Origin: Chloroflexota bacterium
GTDB lineage: Bacteria > Desulfobacterota > Desulfuromonadia > Desulfuromonadales > Geopsychrobacteraceae
DNA length: 6,632 nt
NCBI GenBank assembly: GCA_015222355.1
Contig: JADFVC010000342.1
Location: 1 to 6,632, forward strand
Direction of reading: 5' to 3'
Part shown: one piece after another, positions 4,761-6,632 of the stretch
Layout: the number at the start of each line of letters is the position of its first letter
How positions within the stretch are numbered: the stretch's first letter is position 1
The notes under the pieces: generated by a model
Databases searched by the model: none
What the model was told of the DNA's origin: nothing
What the model saw: only the letters and a program-made list of their open reading frames with translations
Position numbers and translations under genes: made by a program

Positions 4761-6383
4761 ATGAAATCACTTTTCCTTCTGCTGCTTTTTCTGCTTGGCG
4801 GCTGCTGGCCTGCTATACAACCACAGGTCAAACACGTTGCTCCTGCCGTTGAAGATATTTCTGTTGTTGCCGTTTCAGAAGTTGCTCCAGTTATTGTGGA
4901 AATCGCGACTGAAGCGACAGAAATTTCTGACACTGATGACGGACTTTTGTCCACGGTGGAAACAATTGCCGCCACAGAGCCTGTGATCGAAGAACCTGCC
5001 CTGCCGGCACCTTTACCCTACTATGGGGATTTCCCCCTCAGTGATCATCGACGAGTCGACAAGCTGCGCAAATTTTATACCGGTAACGGTCGTAAAACGT
5101 TTGGGCTCTGGTTGGAACGTGCCGGGCGTTATGTCCCGGGAATTCAGGAGATCTTTGCCGAAGAGGGAGTGCCCCTCGATCTGGCTTACCTGGCGATGAT
5201 CGAGTCCGGATTTAACGTGCGTGCCTACAGTTGGGCACATGCGGCCGGTCCCTGGCAATTTATCGAAAGCACCGGGAAGTTTTATGGCTTGAAGAATGAT
5301 TGGTGGCGGGATGATCGCTGTGATATCGAAAAGTCCACTCGGGCCGCAGCCAGGCATCTAAAGTACCTCTACAGCCGTTTTGACGGTGATTGGTATCTTG
5401 CCGTTGCTGCTTACAATGCGGGTGGCGGGAAAGTCCGCAAGGCTATCAAGTCGAGCAAAAGTCGTGACTTCTGGATTTTAACCGAGGGGAAAATTCTTCG
5501 TGAAGAGACGCGCAATTACCTGCCGAAATTGCTTGCGGCACTGGAAATTGTCAGCGATCTGGATGCTCACGGGTTTACCGGACTCAACCTTGCGGAACCT
5601 GTTGCATATGAAACGGTTTTGATTCCGACGACGACCGATCTCGAAATCATCGCGCAATTTTGTAACGTCAGTTACGATGAGATTAAAGCGCTCAATCCTG
5701 AGTTGAAACGCTGGTGTACTCCGCCGGGTGAAGCCAACTTCCGGTTGAAAATCCCTGCGGGGACAGGCGCTCAGCTTGAAAGGCTCTATGCGGGATTGTC
5801 CCCAAGTCAACGGGCCAGCTATCATCGTCATCAGGTCAAGCGGGGAGACACTCTTCTGGCGCTGGCAAATAAATATCGAATTCAGGTTGCTGATATCGTG
5901 ACCCTGAACAAGATCAATAACCCGCGCGCCTTGCAGCTTGGTACGAACCTGATTTTGCCCTTGAAAGAAGGTTTTACCCGTCTGCCGGTGGATGAACTGG
6001 CCGATGGCTATGTTCGCAGTAAACGTCGTACCTATACCGTTCGTGAAGGGGATAGCCTCTGGACCATTGCCACCCGTTTTGGCGTGACTGAGAAACAGTT
6101 ACGTGTCTGGAACCGCCTTGGCTGGAGCAACCTGATCCGTCCGGGGCAAAAGCTGGCGGTTTCCAAAACGGGGCAAAGGACCGTCACCAAAGTTGCCCGG
6201 AAAACCGGCCCGGCAAAAAAAGTGGTTTATCAGGTTCGGCCCGGCGACACCCTTTGGGGGATCGGTCGCCAGTTTGAAGTTGAGACCGGGATGATTCGCC
6301 TTTGGAATCATCTTTCCTCCGGGAATATATTACACCCCGGACAAAAATTAACCCTGATGGTGCCGACCCGCCGACAGGGTTGA
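4761..6383 (+). CDS. mltD: Membrane-bound lytic murein transglycosylase D-like lipoprotein with three LysM domains
   Basis: The protein has 540 residues. Such enzymes cleave the MurNAc-GlcNAc bond of peptidoglycan in the periplasm, leaving 1,6-anhydroMurNAc. A lipoprotein signal comprises M-K, a leucine-rich core and lipobox L12-G-G-C15; W follows C15 rather than Asp, which fits an outer-membrane anchor. Residues 20-88 form a Val/Ala/Glu/Thr-rich acidic linker. The SLT domain spans about 120-265, with the catalytic glutamate E148 in A-M-I-E-S-G-F, then A-A-G-P-W-Q-F, A-V-A-A-Y-N-A-G and E-T-R-N-Y-L-P. A region at about 283-335 (L-N-P-E-L-K-R and L-K-I-P-A-G) looks like the degenerate LysM-like segment of MltD. 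Three clear LysM domains, which bind glycan chains, lie at about 355-401, 424-467 and 489-533, each with G-D-T/S-L and a closing P-G-Q-K-L or equivalent. The start is ATG 4761 with GGGAG 11 nt upstream. Terminator hairpins follow. Confidence 0.93.
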   Translation: MKSLFLLLLFLLGGCWPAIQPQVKHVAPAVEDISVVAVSEVAPVIVEIATEATEISDTDDGLLSTVETIAATEPVIEEPALPAPLPYYGDFPLSDHRRVDKLRKFYTGNGRKTFGLWLERAGRYVPGIQEIFAEEGVPLDLAYLAMIESGFNVRAYSWAHAAGPWQFIESTGKFYGLKNDWWRDDRCDIEKSTRAAARHLKYLYSRFDGDWYLAVAAYNAGGGKVRKAIKSSKSRDFWILTEGKILREETRNYLPKLLAALEIVSDLDAHGFTGLNLAEPVAYETVLIPTTTDLEIIAQFCNVSYDEIKALNPELKRWCTPPGEANFRLKIPAGTGAQLERLYAGLSPSQRASYHRHQVKRGDTLLALANKYRIQVADIVTLNKINNPRALQLGTNLILPLKEGFTRLPVDELADGYVRSKRRTYTVREGDSLWTIATRFGVTEKQLRVWNRLGWSNLIRPGQKLAVSKTGQRTVTKVARKTGPAKKVVYQVRPGDTLWGIGRQFEVETGMIRLWNHLSSGNILHPGQKLTLMVPTRRQG

Positions 6384-6437
6384 TGGCGCCGCCACTCTTA
6401 AGGCTTTTTGTAAAAGCATCAGGGTTAATTCGTTTCC
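6339..6437. repeat. Long-range inverted repeat joining the mltD 3' end to its downstream region
   Basis: AATTAACCCTGATG (6346-6359, coding for the last LysM strand) has a perfect 14-bp reverse complement at 6417-6430. With three mismatches the arms extend to 21 bp (6339-6359 and 6417-6437). The 57-bp centre contains the mltD stop and a small perfect hairpin, GCTTTT-TGT-AAAAGC (6403-6417). The right arm abuts the terminator hairpin at 6432-6455. The duplicated segment keeps the mltD codon phase when read on the minus strand (N-E-L-T-L-M against Q-K-L-T-L-M). Confidence 0.8.
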
Positions 6438-6554
6438 CCTTTGGAAACTTTTTTTGTATCCCTCCAGAGTTTCAAGAATGGCACTCATTGCCGGTTTTAC
6501 CGCTTGCTCGAATGGGCTTAACTGCGATCCTGGTGAAAATGATTGCTTTGACAT
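6348..6554 (-). CDS. Doubtful 68-residue minus-strand ORF
   Basis: The frame begins MSKQSFSPGS and is predicted helical in its middle, with no recognised domain. Against it: no Shine-Dalgarno before ATG 6554, a 36-nt overlap with the mltD 3' end, low use of G or C at third positions compared with neighbours, and the mltD terminator lying inside it. Residues near G-N-E-L-T-L-M come from the inverted copy of the mltD end. It is included only because nothing else on the minus strand explains this stretch; it is more likely spurious than real. Confidence 0.15.
   Translation of the reverse strand: MSKQSFSPGSQLSPFEQAVKPAMSAILETLEGYKKSFQRGNELTLMLLQKALRVAAPSTLSAGRHHQG
6432..6455 (+). terminator. Intrinsic terminator of mltD
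   Basis: GTTTCC (6432-6437) pairs perfectly with GGAAAC (6443-6448) around a 5-nt loop and is followed directly by seven T (6449-6455). It lies 48 bp after the mltD stop. The stem is AU-rich but the T-run is long. Confidence 0.7.
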
Positions 6555-6581
6555 TTCGGGTGCAGATTGTTAAAGTTCAGC

Positions 6582-6613
6582 GCCGAAAATGTGTTGCCAT
6601 TCGGCCTTTTTTT
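6582..6613 (+). terminator. Second plus-strand terminator-like hairpin
   Basis: GCCGA (6582-6586) plus ATG (6589-6591) pair with CAT (6598-6600) plus TCGGC (6601-6605), with an AA bulge and a TGTTGC loop. A C and seven T (6607-6613) follow. It could be a back-up terminator for mltD or the end of a short transcript from 6456 onward. The dispersed repeat begins at its last T. Confidence 0.6.
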
Positions 6614-6632
6614 GATGGCGTCGCAAAAAGTC
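6614..6632. repeat. Dispersed repeat (GATG-N5-GCAAAAAGTC type), copy 2, cut by the window edge
   Basis: GATG-GCGTC-GCAAAAAGTC reaches the last base of the window and shares 14 of 19 positions with 1985-2003. Only the first 19 bp are visible, so the element's length and any right arm lie outside the window. Confidence 0.55.

Noticed and set aside
6479..6493. TGGCAC...TTGC resembling a sigma54 promoter
   Set aside because: The GG and GC elements are about two bases too close, and no gene follows within the window.
1..6632. CRISPR arrays, tRNA or rRNA genes, insertion sequences, phage or defence genes
   Set aside because: I found no regularly spaced repeats, cloverleaf-like segments, transposase motifs or defence domains on either strand.

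Overview
The window looks like ordinary chromosome from a Gram-negative, moderately GC-rich bacterium, most likely a deltaproteobacterium of the Desulfuromonas/Geobacter/Pelobacter group. Three things point there: a long HflX with an extra N-terminal domain that starts MIEGKTSGLK, an outer-membrane lipoprotein transglycosylase of MltD type, and pieces of a dispersed repeat containing GCAAAAAGTC that I remember from genomes of that group. The lineage is inference from memory; no database was searched.

Layout. Positions 1-654 hold the 5' part of a minus-strand gene for an uncharacterised helical protein that runs off the left edge. A 126-bp divergent intergenic region follows. Then come four plus-strand genes: an RlmI-family PUA/SAM RNA methyltransferase (781-1986), fabI enoyl-ACP reductase (2174-2941), hflX ribosome-associated GTPase (3028-4674) and an mltD-like lytic transglycosylase with three LysM domains (4761-6383). 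The last 249 bp are non-coding or carry only doubtful small ORFs. They contain two terminator-like hairpins, a long-range inverted repeat that duplicates the end of mltD in opposite orientation, and the beginning of the dispersed repeat at the right edge.

How the genes relate. These are housekeeping functions (rRNA modification, fatty-acid synthesis, ribosome rescue, cell-wall turnover), not an evident defence or mobile system. They share a strand but are separated by terminators and gaps of 86-187 bp, so they are probably mostly separate transcription units. The exception worth attention is fabI-hflX. A strong terminator hairpin ends only 10 nt before the hflX ATG. A 23-codon open frame starts in the loop of an upstream hairpin, runs through the terminator and stops in an ATGA overlap with hflX. 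This has the architecture of a translation-controlled attenuator.

Other points of interest are a methyltransferase lacking the cysteine its m5C relatives use, a JAMM/RadC-like H-x-H...S-x-D signature in the HflX N-terminal domain, a perfect palindrome ahead of fabI, and repeat fragments that supply or overlap stop codons.
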